Shown one piece after another: positions 1 to 8,702 of a stretch of 64,000 nt of DNA. A program made the position numbers and the translations under genes. The DNA lies in assembly GCA_030619925.1 (NCBI GenBank), contig JAUXAL010000004.1, positions 18,661 through 82,660 on the forward strand. The letters run 5' to 3'. Source of the stretch: Phycisphaerae bacterium (GTDB lineage: Bacteria > Planctomycetota > Phycisphaerae > Sedimentisphaerales > Anaerobacaceae). The notes beneath the pieces are model-generated. The model was not told the origin of the DNA, did not search any database, and saw nothing but the letters and a program-made list of their open reading frames with translations. Every line of letters begins with the position of its first letter. Within the stretch, counting starts at the first letter, position 1.

Positions 1-483
1 TGCCTGCGGGCTGTTGCCGGAGTTGTTGTCCTGCAGGCCGAAGATGTATTTATCTCGCCCTGGCTGATTATCTGCACCTTTGCTTTGTGTCTGTTCCTGG
101 CTTTCGGCAAACGTCGCAGCGAAATAGCCCAGCTTCGTGAAGATAGCGAGTCGTTTCGCAAAACACTGGCTGGCTATACACCCGAGCTGCTCGCTCATAT
201 GCTCGATGTAACCAGCGGTCTGGCGGTAGTATGTTTTCTGCTTTATGCGATGGATGACAGGACCCTGCGGATTTTCGGGAGCAACAACCTCGTCTATACC
301 ACCCCGCTGGTTTTGTACTGCATTTTCCGTTACAGTGCGCTGATACAAAAAGGTAAGTACTCAGGCCCGGTGCAGCTTATTCTCAGTGATTTACCGTTTC
401 AGATTGGCTTTGTGCTTTGGGTTATAGCGTGTATTGGAATTATTTACGCTGATAAGCTCGGTATCAGTTTCGGCAGCGTTTAG
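1..483 (+). CDS. UbiA-family prenyl-phosphate phosphoribosyltransferase (DPPR synthase-like), 3' part
   Basis: The frame is open from base 1, so the gene begins upstream of the window. The visible 160 residues are hydrophobic and contain LRAVAGVVVL, ISPWLIICTFALCLFLA and GKRRSEIAQL, the pattern of the C-terminal half of decaprenyl-phosphate phosphoribosyltransferases of the UbiA membrane prenyltransferase superfamily. These enzymes transfer phosphoribose from PRPP to a polyprenyl phosphate at the inner membrane, giving a pentose donor for surface glycans. About four membrane segments remain in this part. The aspartate-rich catalytic motifs would lie in the missing upstream half, so the exact substrate cannot be checked. 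Family assignment is fairly sure. Confidence 0.8.
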   Translation, partial: CLRAVAGVVVLQAEDVFISPWLIICTFALCLFLAFGKRRSEIAQLREDSESFRKTLAGYTPELLAHMLDVTSGLAVVCFLLYAMDDRTLRIFGSNNLVYTTPLVLYCIFRYSALIQKGKYSGPVQLILSDLPFQIGFVLWVIACIGIIYADKLGISFGSV

Positions 484-568
484 TCTTGTTGATCGGCGGC
501 GTTAAAGATGGATTCATAATTTTACATCAACGATATTTATTGAATTTGCTTAAGAGGAGGTTCGCGGC

Positions 569-2980
569 ATGAAACGAATCATAGTTTTCTCTATTTGCTT
601 TGGTCTTGTCCCGGCGGGTTTGTCAATTGCTCAAGATTCGAAAAGTAAATCATCATTGGATATTACTGTTCGGGATATGACGGGGCTAAAATCATTGAGG
701 CCGGTAACAGGCGGTGTTCCTCTCACTCAGGGGGCCGCTTCGGAAGGTGCGTATTTTGCCCTCTATGACCAGAATAATAAGCCCGTGCCCTGCCAGGCAT
801 CGGTTCTTGCTCGATGGAAGGACCGAAGTGCCCGCTGGGTTCTGCTTGATTTCCAGGCTGAGCCTCCCGCCAACGGGACATCGCATTTTAGACTATCCTG
901 GGGCAAAGAAGTCAGGCCAGTTGACCCTAAATTTCCGGTACGGATAACTGGGCGGGAAAAACCATCTGTCGAAACGAGAAGCATTGTCCTTTCACCGGTG
1001 AAGGATGCTCTGCTGCGGGTCTCTGACCGCATCGATCTCAAACTCTCGCTGACAGACGGCAAAGGGCAAAATTGCAAGGGAATTGTCGAATCGGTAGAGG
1101 TTCAAACAAAGGGTAAAATCCGTTCCACCCTGGTCTTAAAGGGCGCATTTCGCAGCCCTGGCCGAGAGCGCGTTTTCGGCTTCCGGGTGGGAGTTTCCGT
1201 CTTTGCCGGGTTATCGAAGGTTTACATTGAGCCGCAGATTCTAATCGATTCCGAAAAAGGCGTGATACAAAATATTTGTGGTTTGAAATTTGAAGTAATT
1301 CCCCTCAACGCAATCCGCTCTGCTGCCATAGGCGGGGCGCCTGGATGGAGTGGTGAACCGGCTTCGTCACTGCGTTTGTTCCAGGTTGACGACGAGAACT
1401 ACCGGCTCGAAGGTGCCCGGGGGAAAGGCTCAAAAGCCCCAGGCTGGGCCCAGATAGACGATGGAAAAGGCACTATAGCTATTGCCCTGAAGGACTTCTG
1501 GCAGCAATGGCCAAAAAGCATAAAGGCCGATTCAAAAGGATTAAGAATAGGTTTGTTCCCCGAATTTGAAGAGGGTGCTTTTGAGCACATGAAGCCCTGG
1601 TATAAGTATCAATATTTGTTCGAGGACAATTGCTATCGTTTGAGAACGGGACAAGCGCCTCGTTGGCGGCTCTGGTTGGATTTTTCAGGAGATGGAATCT
1701 CTCTGGCAAAGTCTGCCAACGCTCCGCTGGTCCCATCCGCTGAGCCGGCTGAGGCAATTGCTGCCGGCGTATGGGGCTACATTGCTGCGGCAGGGAGCCC
1801 GGGCATGAAAGAATATGACGATTGGGCGGAAAACCTTTTCGATAATGGATATGTCCACTCAATTAAAGCTCAGCGCGACTATGGACAGATGAACTGGGGT
1901 GACTGGTTCGGTGAACGTCAATGCAATTGGGGTAATCATGAATATGATACTCCAAAACACGTTTTTAAGCAGTTTGCACGCACAGGAGACCCGAAATATT
2001 TTTATTTGGCAAATGATGCTGCTCGTCATACCAGTGAAGTTGATGTTATCCAGTTTATTAATGATGACCTTAAAAAACATTTTGAGGATTTTTCAGGATT
2101 AAGAAAAGAGTATCCGATCCGTCCCGGAATGGTTCATGAGCATTGTGTTGGGCATGTAAGCGGTTTTTACAGCGTAGAAAAAATCCGTGAACTCTATGTT
2201 TCGTTTGGAACCGGAAGAAGCAAGACACCTTATCTCTGTCTGGATCCTTATAATTTAGGACATATTTTTACTCAGGGTATGGCTTACAATTATTTCCTTA
2301 CCGGCGATCCATGGATGAAAGAGACGGTAGAAAAAATTGGAAAGAATCTTGCACAATTAGTTGAAGACCGCGAATATAACTTCAAGGTCGGCAGTCACGT
2401 TGGGCGGAGGAACGGTTGGACAATGCTTGCCATAGCCGGGGCCTATGAGCTTGACTTTGACGAGCGCTACCTTAAGGCTATGAAATTGCTTGCCGATGAT
2501 GCCATTTCAGCTCAGGACCCGCACTGCGGCGGCTGGCTTTGGAAGCTCCCCTGGGGACATTGCTATTGCGAAACGAAACATGTAGGTGAAGCCGGCTTCA
2601 TAGGTTCAATCAGGATGAATGGATTGAGCCGATATTATGAGCTCTCAAGCGATGAACGCATTGCCGAAGTTATAAAAAGGGGTGTTACACACCTTAACAA
2701 TGATACCTGGATAGAACAAAATAGCGGTTGGCGCTACACATCGTGTCCAGCATCAGGATCTGGCAGCCAACCTGGCGTTACTATTGCTGCGCTGGTCAAT
2801 AGTGTGAAGCTCAATAGAGAACCTGAACATCTGAGAATCCTGCGAAAAGCATGGGATGCGAAATTTCAACGCCTCCTAATCGCGCCCGCCGCCAGACCGG
2901 GACTGGGCAAGGCTTACTCGACCATCATGTATGGAAGTCCGGAGGCAATGAATCTCTTCGTCAATGGTTTAGGACAATAA
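569..2980 (+). CDS. Secreted PcRGLX/YetA-like protein, probable polysaccharide lyase
   Basis: An 803-residue protein behind a strong AGGAGG ribosome site. It has a cleavable signal peptide (MKRIIVFSICFGLVPAG, then SIAQ). Residues about 30-120 carry a pattern (PVTGGVPLTQGA, then ARWKDRSARWVLLDFQ) that I associate with the N-terminal barrel domain of PcRGLX/YetA-like exo-rhamnogalacturonan lyases. The middle and C-terminal parts are rich in Trp, Tyr and His (for example NWGNHEYDTPKHV and MVHEHCVGHVSGFY), as in an alpha-toroid catalytic domain. I infer an extracytoplasmic enzyme acting on acidic plant or algal polysaccharide, which fits the sulfatases further on. The substrate is unknown and the family call is by pattern only. 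Confidence 0.6.
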   Translation: MKRIIVFSICFGLVPAGLSIAQDSKSKSSLDITVRDMTGLKSLRPVTGGVPLTQGAASEGAYFALYDQNNKPVPCQASVLARWKDRSARWVLLDFQAEPPANGTSHFRLSWGKEVRPVDPKFPVRITGREKPSVETRSIVLSPVKDALLRVSDRIDLKLSLTDGKGQNCKGIVESVEVQTKGKIRSTLVLKGAFRSPGRERVFGFRVGVSVFAGLSKVYIEPQILIDSEKGVIQNICGLKFEVIPLNAIRSAAIGGAPGWSGEPASSLRLFQVDDENYRLEGARGKGSKAPGWAQIDDGKGTIAIALKDFWQQWPKSIKADSKGLRIGLFPEFEEGAFEHMKPWYKYQYLFEDNCYRLRTGQAPRWRLWLDFSGDGISLAKSANAPLVPSAEPAEAIAAGVWGYIAAAGSPGMKEYDDWAENLFDNGYVHSIKAQRDYGQMNWGDWFGERQCNWGNHEYDTPKHVFKQFARTGDPKYFYLANDAARHTSEVDVIQFINDDLKKHFEDFSGLRKEYPIRPGMVHEHCVGHVSGFYSVEKIRELYVSFGTGRSKTPYLCLDPYNLGHIFTQGMAYNYFLTGDPWMKETVEKIGKNLAQLVEDREYNFKVGSHVGRRNGWTMLAIAGAYELDFDERYLKAMKLLADDAISAQDPHCGGWLWKLPWGHCYCETKHVGEAGFIGSIRMNGLSRYYELSSDERIAEVIKRGVTHLNNDTWIEQNSGWRYTSCPASGSGSQPGVTIAALVNSVKLNREPEHLRILRKAWDAKFQRLLIAPAARPGLGKAYSTIMYGSPEAMNLFVNGLGQ

Positions 2981-3069
2981 AATATACAAGTTCGCCGTTT
3001 CAGCCGATAATCAGGCGGTTCTGTGGAGTATCCAGGCGGAGCTTATCATCGAGTGATAAGCAGCTCACT

Positions 3070-3789
3070 ATGAGTGAACAAAGATTACAGAAGGTTTTGG
3101 CTGCTGCCGGTGTCGATTCGCGCAGAAAGTGCGAAGAGTTGATACTCGATGGAGCTGTACGCGTCAATCGTAAGGTCGTCGATAAGCTGCCGGCCTTTGT
3201 TGACCCCGAGAAAGACCTCATAACCGTAAATGGCAGAAAAATTCACGCCGCACAAAAAGTGTATTTTCTTTTGAATAAGCCCACCGGCGTGATTTGCACT
3301 AATCGCGACCCTCACGGCAGAAAAAAGGCGATAGACCTCGTTTCTGCCCGCGAACGTATCTTTTGTGTCGGCAGACTCGACGCCGATACCACGGGAATAA
3401 TTATCCTGACCAACGACAGCGAATTGGCGAACAGATTAGCACATCCAAGATACGGATTGGCCAAAACTTATGTTGTCAGGGTCAAAGGCGAAATTGCCGG
3501 CGAGCGGATAGAAAAGTTGAAAAGAGGAATTTGGTTGGCTGAAGGCAAAACCGGCAGGGCATCGGTAAAAATATTAAAACGCGGACATAAGGAATCATTG
3601 ATTGAAGTTACCATTCGCCAGGGCCTTAACCGCCAGGTTCGCAGAATGCTGGCAAAAGTTGGGCTGCCCGTAAGAACGCTGACGAGAACACGAATCGGCA
3701 AACTCAGCTCACGAGGCCTGGGTGTCGGCAATTTCAGAGCGCTAACGAAAGCTGAAGTGGCATATTTGAAAAAAGCCACCGCCGGCTAA
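3070..3789 (+). CDS. rluB: 23S rRNA pseudouridine synthase RluB/RsuA family
   Basis: A 239-residue protein starting at the ATG of MSEQRLQKVLAAAGVDSRRK. The frame is open further upstream, but that stretch overlaps the previous gene and lacks family similarity. Residues 1-60 form an S4 RNA-binding domain; the catalytic region follows with GRLDADTTGIIILTND, where the Asp of GRLD is the nucleophile of this superfamily. QGLNRQVRRMLAKVGL near the C terminus is also typical. RluB isomerises a uridine in 23S rRNA helix 89; the closely related RsuA acts on 16S rRNA, and the sequence alone does not fully separate them, although length and the C-terminal basic tail favour RluB. A hairpin terminator follows. 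Confidence 0.9.
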   Translation: MSEQRLQKVLAAAGVDSRRKCEELILDGAVRVNRKVVDKLPAFVDPEKDLITVNGRKIHAAQKVYFLLNKPTGVICTNRDPHGRKKAIDLVSARERIFCVGRLDADTTGIIILTNDSELANRLAHPRYGLAKTYVVRVKGEIAGERIEKLKRGIWLAEGKTGRASVKILKRGHKESLIEVTIRQGLNRQVRRMLAKVGLPVRTLTRTRIGKLSSRGLGVGNFRALTKAEVAYLKKATAG

Positions 3790-3833
3790 GCGGCAGATAC
3801 GTAAAGAGCCGACCAAATATCAAGTATGCCCTG

Positions 3834-3869
3834 AAAAAAGCGGTTTTAGGTAAAAAACGCTTTTTTTTC
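3834..3869 (+). terminator. Intrinsic terminator after rluB
   Basis: An 8-bp stem (AAAAAGCG paired with CGCTTTTT) encloses a short A/T-rich loop and runs into a T tract, about 45 bases after the rluB stop. The A-rich 5' arm means it could work in both directions, but no gene approaches from the right on the minus strand. Confidence 0.75.
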
Positions 3870-3945
3870 GCACTAAAACTTGGGTTTGGGCTTGCAATTT
3901 TGATGCAAAATCATTATTTAGTGAGCTTTGCGTTATTAATGGAAC

Positions 3946-3995
3946 CGGGTGGCACCCTCTCGTGCTTCGCAGCGAAGCGCCGCTTCGCAGAGTAG
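3946..3995. repeat. Dispersed palindromic repeat, copy 1
   Basis: The segment GGGTGGCACCCTCTCGTGCT leads into nested GCTTCGCAGCGAAGC palindromes and ends CTTCGCAGAGTAG. The last 100 bases of the window (63905-63970) share GGGTGGCA, CTCGTGCT, AGCGA and CTTCGCAGAGTAG in the same order. It lies in the otherwise empty stretch between rluB and rpmB. Two copies in 64 kb and internal palindromes suggest a REP- or MITE-like element; no open frame is present. Confidence 0.65.
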
Positions 3996-4094
3996 TACAA
4001 ACTTGTTTGGGGGTGTTCTGAGCCGTGGTTAATCGTGATTCGTGGATCGAACGCAAACAATGAGATATGAACTATGAGAATAGGGGTACATTAG

Positions 4095-4361
4095 ATGTCG
4101 AGAGTATGTTATTTTACCGGTAAGCGAACGGTGGCGGGCAGAAGTATAGCCCGGCGCGGCAAGGCCAAGCATCTTGGCGGTGTCGGCAGAAAAGTTACCG
4201 GAATTACCAAGAGAAAGTTTAAACCGAATATACAAAAGGTCCGGGCTGTTGTTGACGGCAGGGTTTGCAGGATTAAGGTCTCGGCCAAAGCTATACGTAT
4301 GGGACTCATTCAGAAACCAGTCAAGCGAAATTACAAACCTGCCGAAAAAACGGCTGACTAA
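4095..4361 (+). CDS. rpmB: 50S ribosomal protein L28
   Basis: An 88-residue basic protein beginning MSRVCYFTGKRTVAGRS, the standard L28 opening, followed by the Lys/Arg-rich KRKFKPNIQKVRAVVDGRV segment. L28 is a small protein of the large ribosomal subunit. Both length and motif order agree with the family. An intrinsic terminator follows 32 bases after the stop codon, so rpmB seems to form its own transcript separate from gatC. Confidence 0.95.
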   Translation: MSRVCYFTGKRTVAGRSIARRGKAKHLGGVGRKVTGITKRKFKPNIQKVRAVVDGRVCRIKVSAKAIRMGLIQKPVKRNYKPAEKTAD

Positions 4362-4392
4362 CGAAGCTGTTTTTGCGTACAAGCTTTTTGCA

Positions 4393-4420
4393 GCGAGGCG
4401 GGTTCTGCCTCGCTTTTTTA
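4393..4420 (+). terminator. Intrinsic terminator after rpmB
   Basis: A perfect 7-bp GC-rich stem (GCGAGGC with GCCTCGC, 7-base loop) is followed by six T residues. It ends about 19 bases before the gatC start codon, so gatC transcription must either read through or start very close by. Confidence 0.85.
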
Positions 4421-4438
4421 TTAAGGCAGGAATTTAAT

Positions 4439-4747
4439 ATGGCCAAAAAAATTGACCAGGCGCAGGTAAGAAAGGTTGCGAAGTTGTCTCGTCTGGAATT
4501 GACCGAAGCGGAAGTTGAGGAATTTACGGGCCAGCTAAGAGCAATCCTTGACTATGTGGAAAAAATGAACGAATTGGATACTACCAATGTTGAACCGTTA
4601 GCGCACTGTCTGCCGCTTAGCAATGTTTTTCGCCAGGACCGTGTTAAAGAATCGCTCGGAACCGAAAAGACACTCGGCAATGCACCGCAGCGAGATGGGG
4701 AGTTTTTCAAAGTGCCGAAAATTCTCGATGACAGTTCCGGTGCATAA
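4439..4747 (+). CDS. gatC: Asp-tRNA(Asn)/Glu-tRNA(Gln) amidotransferase subunit C
   Basis: A 102-residue protein with the GatC pattern: VRKVAKLSRLELTEAEVEEF, then LRAILDYVEKMNELDTTNVEP and a C-terminal APQRDGEFFKVPKIL. GatC wraps around the GatA-GatB interface and stabilises the heterotrimer that converts mischarged Glu-tRNA(Gln) or Asp-tRNA(Asn) to the amide form. The ATG chosen starts MAKKIDQAQV; the frame is open a little further upstream but crosses the rpmB terminator. gatA and gatB follow on the same strand, so the whole trimer is encoded here, with unusually large gaps between the genes. Confidence 0.93.
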   Translation: MAKKIDQAQVRKVAKLSRLELTEAEVEEFTGQLRAILDYVEKMNELDTTNVEPLAHCLPLSNVFRQDRVKESLGTEKTLGNAPQRDGEFFKVPKILDDSSGA

Positions 4748-4837
4748 AGGTTTTATTGACACCTGTGTTGTTAAAGGCTTGTGCTCGCGGAAGCGGGTAA
4801 ACGAATCGTAATTTGAGTTTCGACTATACAAACTCAT

Positions 4838-4868
4838 ATTTAGCCCCCCAATTTATTGGGGGTTGTTT
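4838..4868. terminator. CCCCCAA-TTTA-TTGGGGG hairpin, dispersed copy
   Basis: A 7-bp stem with a 4-base loop followed by TTGTTT, 100 bases after gatC. The surrounding text CATATTTAGCCCCCCAATTT recurs at about 39766-39795, and a variant sits just before it at 39729-39756. It may act as a terminator, but the copying shows it is also a repeated element. Confidence 0.6.
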
Positions 4869-5026
4869 AGCCGTCGCCGTGCCGGCAACAGCATACGTTC
4901 AGACGGTAGATACAAGGCAAAACATAGTTTGTTCCTTTAGAAAAACACCAAATCAATAGGAAAAAGAATTTTATGATTGGCTTCTTAAACATCGTAAAAA
5001 GAACAAGACGAAATGATGGTTGATTC

Positions 5027-6499
5027 GTGGTAACCGAAGAGCTAAGTGCGAGACAATTGCGTGATAGAATAGCAGCCGGCCAAATAACCAGCGTTGAGGC
5101 GGCCGAAGCCGTTTTCAAGCGCATCGAGGAGCTTGAGCCGGTCATTGGTGCTTACATCAGCACTTACCACGACAGGGCGTTGGAAACCGCTGCCGATGTT
5201 GACCGGCGGCTAATTGCCGGTGAGCCGGTAGGGCGGTTGGCAGGTGTGCCGGTTGCGGTAAAAGACAATATGTGCACCACTTTCGGAGCTACTACCTGCG
5301 CTTCGAAGATATTGGAAAATTTCCACGCCCCTTACAATGCTACCGTGGTGGAAAAACTGCTGGCCGCTGATGCGGTGATCGTGGGCAAGACGAATATGGA
5401 TGAGTTTGCGATGGGCTCGAGTACGGAGAACTCGGGCCTAAAGCAGACAGTCAATCCGTGGGATACCACTCGCGTGCCGGGCGGAAGCAGCGGTGGTTCA
5501 GCGGCTGCGGTTGCTGCGCGGTTGTGTTTTGCCGCGCTTGGTTCCGACACGGGCGGCTCAATTCGCCAGCCCGCTGGTTTCTGCGGCGTCGTGGGGCTAA
5601 AGCCAACATACGGCAGGGTCTCGCGATTTGGCCTGGTCGCATACGGTTCGAGCCTGGACCAGATCGGGCCGGTAACCCGCACGGTGGCTGATTCGGCGCT
5701 GATGATGAACGTTATAGCCGGCCACGACCCAGCCGACAGCACCAGCGTTGACGAAGCGGCTGCTCCTGTCTGTGATTATCTTGAAAAACTCAATGAGCCG
5801 CTAAAGAAACTCAAAATAGCAATTGTGCCGGAATTCGGTGCCGGGGCCGATGAGCAGGTGCAAAAGGCGATGACTGAGGCGATAGACGTATATAAAAAGC
5901 TCGGGGCCCAAATCGTAGAAATAGATATGCCTCATCTGGATTATGCCATTGCCGCTTATTACATAATAGCTACCGCTGAGGCATCGAGTAATTTGGCTCG
6001 GTACGACGGCGTACATTACGGCCACCGCAGCGAAAAAGCCACCGATTATGTCGAGGTCTATTCCAAATCCCGCGCTGAGGCATTCGGCAAAGAGGTCAAG
6101 AGACGGATAATGCTCGGGACTTATGCCCTGTCGAGCGGCTATTATGACGCCTATTATTTGAAAGCGCTCAAGGTCAGGAATTTGATACGTGGTGATTTCA
6201 CAAGCGCCTTTGAAAAGTGCGATTGCATTATGATGCCGGTCTCGCCCACGGTGGCTTTCAAAATCGGCGAAAAGATCGATGACCCGCTGCAGATGTATCT
6301 TTCAGATATTTATACGATAGCCGCTAATTTAGCCGGTGTCCCGGGGATTAGTGTCCCTTGCGGCTTCGACCAGAACAATTTGCCGATTGGTCTGCAGATA
6401 CTTGCGCCGGCCTTTGCTGAGGATAAATTACTGGCAATAGCGAGAATGTTCGAAAAAGAAACCGACTGGCACACGAAAATGCCAGCGATAATCACTTAG
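5027..6499 (+). CDS. gatA: Asp-tRNA(Asn)/Glu-tRNA(Gln) amidotransferase subunit A
   Basis: A 490-residue amidase-signature protein with a GTG start giving MVTEELSARQLRDRIAAGQI, typical of GatA. The Ser-Ser-Lys catalytic triad is visible: Lys in VPVAVKDNM, the Gly/Ser loop PGGSSGGSAAAVAA, and the nucleophile region GSDTGGSIRQPAGFCG. GatA hydrolyses glutamine and delivers ammonia to GatB. Length is normal. It lies 279 bases after gatC, an intervening stretch that holds a hairpin repeat and no gene, and 165 bases before gatB, where a long AT-rich palindrome has settled. Confidence 0.97.
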   Translation: MVTEELSARQLRDRIAAGQITSVEAAEAVFKRIEELEPVIGAYISTYHDRALETAADVDRRLIAGEPVGRLAGVPVAVKDNMCTTFGATTCASKILENFHAPYNATVVEKLLAADAVIVGKTNMDEFAMGSSTENSGLKQTVNPWDTTRVPGGSSGGSAAAVAARLCFAALGSDTGGSIRQPAGFCGVVGLKPTYGRVSRFGLVAYGSSLDQIGPVTRTVADSALMMNVIAGHDPADSTSVDEAAAPVCDYLEKLNEPLKKLKIAIVPEFGAGADEQVQKAMTEAIDVYKKLGAQIVEIDMPHLDYAIAAYYIIATAEASSNLARYDGVHYGHRSEKATDYVEVYSKSRAEAFGKEVKRRIMLGTYALSSGYYDAYYLKALKVRNLIRGDFTSAFEKCDCIMMPVSPTVAFKIGEKIDDPLQMYLSDIYTIAANLAGVPGISVPCGFDQNNLPIGLQILAPAFAEDKLLAIARMFEKETDWHTKMPAIIT

Positions 6500-6510
6500 T
6501 GGGTAAAAGA

Positions 6511-6660
6511 CAAATATGAAATCCGAAATTCGAAGCACGAAACAATATCGAAATTCTAATGTTCAAATTTTCAAAACTTGTTGTTTTGGTGATTTGAATT
6601 TCAGTCATTTGAATTTGTTTCGGATTTCGATATTCGATATTCGGATTTATACGGGATACG
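6511..6660. repeat. AT-rich palindromic repeat between gatA and gatB
   Basis: About 150 bases that start AAATATGAAATCCGAAATTC and end with TTTCGGATTTCGATATTCG followed by a second TATTCGGATTT. Perfect 11-base arms (GAAATCCGAAA at 6518-6528 and TTTCGGATTTC at 6618-6628) flank a core made of shorter inverted pieces such as TCAAATTTTCAAAAC and GATTTGAATTTCAGTCATTTG. I know this kind of sequence as a widespread repeat in uncultivated planctomycete and related genomes. It sits inside the gatCAB operon, 4 bases before gatB, so it will be transcribed and can fold. Confidence 0.75.
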
Positions 6661-6664
6661 ATAA

Positions 6665-8131
6665 ATGAGTGAGTTGCAGCACAAGGTGATAGTAGGATTG
6701 GAAATTCACGTACAATTGTGCACAAAGAGTAAGATGTTTTGCGGTTGTGCGGCCGAGTTTGGCGCCGAGCCCAACAGCAGGGTCTGTCCGGTGTGTCTTG
6801 GTATGCCCGGGGTCCTGCCGGTGATGAATAAGCAGGCATTTGAATATGCTGTTCTGGTAGGCCTGGCGCTTAATTGCCGGATAGCTGCATTCACAAAGTG
6901 GGACAGAAAGAGCTATTATTATCCTGATTTGCCGAAGAATTATCAGATAAGCCAGTATGATTTGCCGCTCAGCACCAATGGCTATATTGAAATACCGCTT
7001 GAGTCCGGCAGGACTAAAAAGGTCAGGATAACCAGGGCGCATCTGGAAGAAGACGCCGGCAAAAATCTGCACACAGCCGGAGATTTTTCGCAGGTGGATT
7101 TGAACAGAACCGGCACGCCATTGTTGGAGATTGTTACTGAGCCGGATATGAGCAGCGGCGCCGAAGTGCGGGCGCTGGCGGCCGAATTACAGCGAATGGT
7201 CAGATTCCTGGGTGTCTCTGAAGCCGATATGCAGAAAGGCCACATGCGTTTCGAGCCGAACATCAATTTGGTTATCACTAAAGACGGACGCCAATACAAA
7301 ACGCCCATAGTCGAAATCAAAAACCTCAACAGCTTCCGGGCGCTGGAAAGAAGTGTTGACTACGAAGAGCAAAGACAGCTCGACGAATTCCTTGAAACCG
7401 GCGAAGTGATGGAAATGGGCAATAAAACCACGCGTGGATGGGACGATGAGAGAGAGGTGACCGTCCTGCAGAGAGAAAAGGAAGAAGCTCACGATTACCG
7501 GTATTTTCCCGAGCCTGACCTTGTGCCGGTCGAATTGACAGACGCGTGGCTGGAAGAAATCCGCGGGCGTCTGTGTGAATTGCCGATTAAAAAACAAATT
7601 CGTTTCGTTGAGCAATACAAGTTAAGTGATTATGACGCCGGGGTTTTAACGGCTGACCGCTCGACGGCTGAGTTTTTTGACGAGGTGGTCAAAGCTGGCG
7701 GTGACCCGAAGCGAGCTTGTAACTGGGTCACACAGGACGGTCTGCGGCTGGCTAAAGAGCGCGGTTGTAGGGTCGATGAGCTGGGCATCAGCCCCCAACA
7801 AGTTGCTGAATTGACGAATATGATTGTAATGGGGGATGTCAGTGCGACAGCCGCAACGGCAATCAGTGATATAATGGTCACATCACCGGATCTAAGCGCC
7901 CGGCGGATTGCGGAAGAACACAATCTTATTCAGAAAAGCGATGCGGACGAATTGGAGGCGATAGTTGACCAGGTAATTGCGGCCAATCCCAACGCGGTTG
8001 AGGACGTAACCAGCGGCGGCAAAAAGAGCAAGAAGGCCAGAGGCTTTCTGCTCGGTCAGGTTATGCAGAAAACCAGGGGTCAGGCAAATCCGAAAGTGGT
8101 CTCTGAAATTCTCGCCAAGAAACTCGGCTGA
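6665..8131 (+). CDS. gatB: Asp-tRNA(Asn)/Glu-tRNA(Gln) amidotransferase subunit B
   Basis: A 488-residue protein starting MSELQHKVIVGLEIHVQLCT, the standard GatB opening. The catalytic kinase-like domain contains the zinc-binding cysteines (MFCGCAAEF and CPVCLGMPG) and the conserved YYYPDLPKNYQISQYD. The C-terminal YqeY-like tail (GFLLGQVMQKTRGQANPKV) is complete. GatB phosphorylates the mischarged aminoacyl-tRNA and uses ammonia from GatA. The start has little visible ribosome-binding sequence because the palindromic repeat ends just upstream. Presence of the trimer implies indirect synthesis of Gln-tRNA and/or Asn-tRNA in this organism. Confidence 0.97.
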   Translation: MSELQHKVIVGLEIHVQLCTKSKMFCGCAAEFGAEPNSRVCPVCLGMPGVLPVMNKQAFEYAVLVGLALNCRIAAFTKWDRKSYYYPDLPKNYQISQYDLPLSTNGYIEIPLESGRTKKVRITRAHLEEDAGKNLHTAGDFSQVDLNRTGTPLLEIVTEPDMSSGAEVRALAAELQRMVRFLGVSEADMQKGHMRFEPNINLVITKDGRQYKTPIVEIKNLNSFRALERSVDYEEQRQLDEFLETGEVMEMGNKTTRGWDDEREVTVLQREKEEAHDYRYFPEPDLVPVELTDAWLEEIRGRLCELPIKKQIRFVEQYKLSDYDAGVLTADRSTAEFFDEVVKAGGDPKRACNWVTQDGLRLAKERGCRVDELGISPQQVAELTNMIVMGDVSATAATAISDIMVTSPDLSARRIAEEHNLIQKSDADELEAIVDQVIAANPNAVEDVTSGGKKSKKARGFLLGQVMQKTRGQANPKVVSEILAKKLG

Positions 8132-8158
8132 TGTCGTGATAGATAGAAGGGATAAGGG

Positions 8159-8503
8159 ATGAAGATAGAAAAAAGTGCCAATATCAGCAAATCTTCAGTA
8201 GAGGTTGAGGGGGCAAAAGATGTGGAAATAAGATGGCTTATTTCCAAAGACGACGGGGCGGAAAATTTTGCGATGCGGATGTTTGAATTGCAGCCTGGTG
8301 GTCATACGCCTCTGCACACTCATCCGCATGAACACGAGGCGTTCGTGGTCCAAGGCCGAGGCGTCTTTGTTTATGAAGGTCAGGAACACCAATTTAGCGC
8401 CGAAGATGTGATATTTGTGCCGCCGAACAAAGAGCACCAGTTCAAGAATACGGGAGATTCCGTTTTAAGACTTCTTTGCATTATTCCGGCATCAGCCGTG
8501 TAG
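8159..8503 (+). CDS. Single-domain cupin protein
   Basis: A 114-residue cupin with a good GATAAGGG ribosome site. The metal-binding cupin motif 1 is seen as GGHTPLHTHPHEHEAFVVQG (three His and a Glu) and motif 2 as PPNKEHQFKNTGD. Members bind a metal in a small beta-barrel and range from isomerases to sensors, so no reaction can be assigned. It is 28 bases after gatB and could be cotranscribed with it. Nothing nearby indicates a substrate. Confidence 0.85.
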   Translation: MKIEKSANISKSSVEVEGAKDVEIRWLISKDDGAENFAMRMFELQPGGHTPLHTHPHEHEAFVVQGRGVFVYEGQEHQFSAEDVIFVPPNKEHQFKNTGDSVLRLLCIIPASAV

Positions 8504-8594
8504 GTTCGCGGCCGGTAAGGATTCTCACAAAAAATTCGGTTGACTTTTAGAGTAAAATTCTGTAACCGGTACAGCGGCATAGCCCATAGAATCG

Positions 8595-8702
8595 CTACCT
8601 AAGGGTCGCAACCAGGCGGAAGCCGAAGGACTGTCCAGGACGGACTTGTCGTAATTGCAAGTATTGACTGAGGGGGTTAGTTAGCCTGTAGGAGATGGAG
8701 CG
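8595..8702 (-). pseudogene. Possible C-terminal scrap of a formylglycine-generating-enzyme-like protein
   Basis: On the minus strand this stretch reads ...RPGQSFGFRLVATLR and then stops. GFRLVATL followed by a stop is the usual ending of FGE/SUMF1-type domains, which activate sulfatases, and of the related targets of diversity-generating retroelements. No upstream part is recognisable on this strand, because the region is occupied by the start of the histidine kinase gene. I see it as a small degraded remnant; the match is short and could be chance. Confidence 0.25.
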
